Source of the DNA: Chitinophagaceae bacterium
Lineage (GTDB): Bacteria > Bacteroidota > Bacteroidia > Chitinophagales > Chitinophagaceae
Assembly: GCA_004028795.1 (NCBI GenBank)
Contig: SAIW01000008.1
Span: 124,001 to 188,000, forward strand
Direction of reading: 5' to 3'
DNA: 64,000 nucleotides
Below the pieces are notes generated by a model. That model ran no database searches and was not told the origin of the DNA. It saw nothing but the letters and a program-made list of their open reading frames with translations. Made by a program: the position numbers and the translations under genes. Shown one piece after another: positions 62,700 through 64,000 of this stretch. Each line of letters starts with the position of its first letter. Within the stretch, counting starts at the first letter, position 1.

Positions 62700-63674
62700 T
62701 TACCAACCTAAAATCCATGCAAAAATTAAGGGGGCCACAATTGTTGCATCACTTTCTACAATAAACTTTGGTGTATGAATGTCTAATTTACCCCATGTAA
62801 TTTTTTCGTTGGGTACTGCACCGCTGTAAGAACCATAAGAAGTAGTACTGTCGCTTATTTGGCAGAAATAACTCCAGAAAGGTACATCATGCCATTCTAA
62901 ATCCTGATACATCATCGGTACCACACAAATGGGAAAATCTCCTGCAATACCACCGCCAATCTGAAAGAAACCAACACCTTTACCACTGCTGTTGGCTCTG
63001 TACCACTCCGTTAAAAATACCATGTATTCAATACCACTTTTAACAGTGCTTGCTTTCAATTCTCCTTTAATAACGTATGAAGCAAAAATGTTTCCTGTGG
63101 TGCTGTCTTCCCAACCCGGTACAACAATCGGAATATTTTTTTCTGCCGCAGCTACAATCCAGCTGTCTTTTTTATCAATTTCATAATACTGTTCTAATTC
63201 TCCGCTTAAAACCGTTTTGTATAAAAATTCATGAGGAAAATATCTTTCACCTTTTTCTTCAGCTTCTTTCCATTGTTTAACCAAATGTTTTTGTAAACGG
63301 CGAAAAGCTTCTTCTTCAGGAATGCAGGTATCTGTAACACGGTTGTAATGGTTCTCTAATAAATCCCACTCATCCTGAGGTGTTAAATCTCTGTAATTAG
63401 GAACTCTTTTATAATGTGAATGAGCAACTAAGTTCATTACATCTTCTTCTAAGTTAGCACCTGTACAACTGATGATATCTACTTTACCCTGGCGAATCAT
63501 TTCTGCAAAAGAAATTCCCAATTCTGCTGTGCTCATTGCACCGGCTAATGTTACCATCATTTTACCGCCTTCTGATAAATGTGTTTCATAACCTTTGGCT
63601 GCATCCATTAAAGCTGCTGCATTAAAATGGCGATAATGATGTTGTATGAAATTGGAAATAGGTCCTTTGTTCAT
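62700..63674 (-). CDS. Deoxyhypusine synthase-like protein
   Basis: A 324-residue NAD-dependent enzyme of the deoxyhypusine synthase family from ATG 63674 (MNKGPISNF). The blocks VDIISCTGANLEEDVMN, GKGVGFFQIGGGIAGDFPIC and EKITWGKLD are conserved, and the lysine in TWGKL matches the lysine that forms the enzyme-imine in eukaryotic DHS. Bacteria have no eIF5A, so bacterial members must act on another acceptor, possibly making a polyamine such as homospermidine. The frame extends upstream to a TTG at 63782, but that part translates the dispersed repeat. Confidence 0.88.
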   Translation of the reverse strand: MNKGPISNFIQHHYRHFNAAALMDAAKGYETHLSEGGKMMVTLAGAMSTAELGISFAEMIRQGKVDIISCTGANLEEDVMNLVAHSHYKRVPNYRDLTPQDEWDLLENHYNRVTDTCIPEEEAFRRLQKHLVKQWKEAEEKGERYFPHEFLYKTVLSGELEQYYEIDKKDSWIVAAAEKNIPIVVPGWEDSTTGNIFASYVIKGELKASTVKSGIEYMVFLTEWYRANSSGKGVGFFQIGGGIAGDFPICVVPMMYQDLEWHDVPFWSYFCQISDSTTSYGSYSGAVPNEKITWGKLDIHTPKFIVESDATIVAPLIFAWILGW

Positions 63675-63746
63675 TTTGAATTGTTTTATAGTGGCGGCAA
63701 AAGTAATTTTTTTAGTGAAACCGAATATTAAATGCTGAATAAAGTA

Positions 63747-63800
63747 CAAAGCGTATCCCGAAAGGCTCGGGATGCGACGCAACTATGATGAGCAAAGTAT
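63747..63800 (+). repeat. GTGCGACGCAAC-related repeat with a hairpin insert (copy G)
   Basis: GTACAAAGCGTA, then TCCCGAAAGGCTCGGGA (a 7-bp stem), then TGCGACGCAAC: the two halves of the repeat are separated by a hairpin insertion. It lies between divergent genes, in their promoter region. Confidence 0.65.
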
Positions 63801-63871
63801 TTCAGCTGATAACAACTTTTTCATCTTTTTGAATTTTATTGTTGTTTAATAAACTTATTTTGCAAAACCCC

Positions 63872-64000
63872 ATGAGTAAAAAGGTTAGCATATTAATACC
63901 TGTAAATAACGAAGAAGGTAATATTACAACAATTGTAAATGCTTTACATGAGGTATTATCTTCTTTGCCTTATTTATATGAAGTGATTTTTGTTGATGAT
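63872..64000 (+). CDS. Family 2 glycosyltransferase, N-terminal part (3' truncated by the window)
   Basis: The frame is open from ATG 63872 to the end of the window (43 codons). KKVSILIPVNNEEGNI and YEVIFVDD are the first strand and D-motif of a GT-A fold family 2 enzyme, of the dolichyl-phosphate-sugar synthase/undecaprenyl-phosphate type. The acceptor and donor cannot be told from so short a piece. Confidence 0.85.
   Translation, partial: MSKKVSILIPVNNEEGNITTIVNALHEVLSSLPYLYEVIFVDD

Overview
The window is a 64 kb chromosomal segment of a member of the Bacteroidota, most likely family Chitinophagaceae or a close relative. This is inferred from the SusC/SusD pair, several Bacteroidota-typical outer-membrane and lipoprotein families, AT-rich spacers without Shine-Dalgarno sequences, a TTG/TAnnTTTG-type promoter, and a complete arginine cluster of the N-acylornithine carbamoyltransferase type. 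There is no rRNA, tRNA, CRISPR array, prophage or complete transposase-bearing insertion sequence.

Layout. 1-555 is the end of an outer-membrane beta-barrel gene. 931-9486 is a co-directional arginine operon: GNAT acyltransferase, argG, argC, argD, argF', argB, argE-like, argH. The carbamoyltransferase has Val at the residue that separates acetyl- from succinyl-ornithine specificity, which predicts the succinyl route. serS follows on the other strand. 11007-20555 is a divergent carbohydrate-oxidation locus. The minus arm holds an MFS transporter, two Tat-signal sugar isomerase-like proteins, a GMC oxidoreductase and a gluconate-dehydrogenase subunit-3-like protein. The plus arm holds a Gfo/Idh/MocA oxidoreductase, a sugar isomerase-like protein, a cytochrome c and a DUF1080 protein. 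A perfect LacI-family-type palindrome lies between the arms, and a GxxExxY (PD-(D/E)XK-like) gene flanked by 18-bp inverted repeats is wedged into the plus arm. 20560-25760 holds housekeeping and redox genes (thioredoxin-like, tadA, sod, gpx, comF, radA). 26075-31120 is a SusC/SusD pair, followed by a PhoB/PhoR-like two-component system. 33059-39799 holds a secreted protein with a caspase-like His/Cys arrangement, an acidic small protein, an MBL hydrolase and a large PD40/barrel protein. 39847-43706 is a five-gene minus-strand envelope operon (membrane protein, winged-helix regulator, CreD with an extra 4-TM domain, DgkA, DUF1361), with the same palindrome in front of two of its genes. 43829-57308 is mostly envelope proteins plus a histone-H1-like protein, an orphan multi-PAS histidine kinase and a zinc metalloprotease. 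57383-63674 holds DUF2461, a class V aminotransferase, ligA, a catalytically degenerate Nudix/winged-helix regulator and a deoxyhypusine-synthase-like protein. The window ends in the start of a family 2 glycosyltransferase.

The most unusual genome-scale feature is the density of short dispersed repeats. Seven copies or derivatives of an intergenic repeat with core GTGCGACGCAAC occur in the window. A CCCCTTCAGGGG-type repeat occurs three times and is translated in frame inside argC and argD. AAATTCG heptamers lie inside argF' and argH, and larger folded repeats sit at gene ends. The best candidates for new biology are the inverted-repeat-bounded GxxExxY unit, the CreD-fusion operon with its paired operator, the caspase-like secreted protein and the folded gene-free region at 62383-62671. 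All functional statements rest on reading motifs and context; no database search was run.
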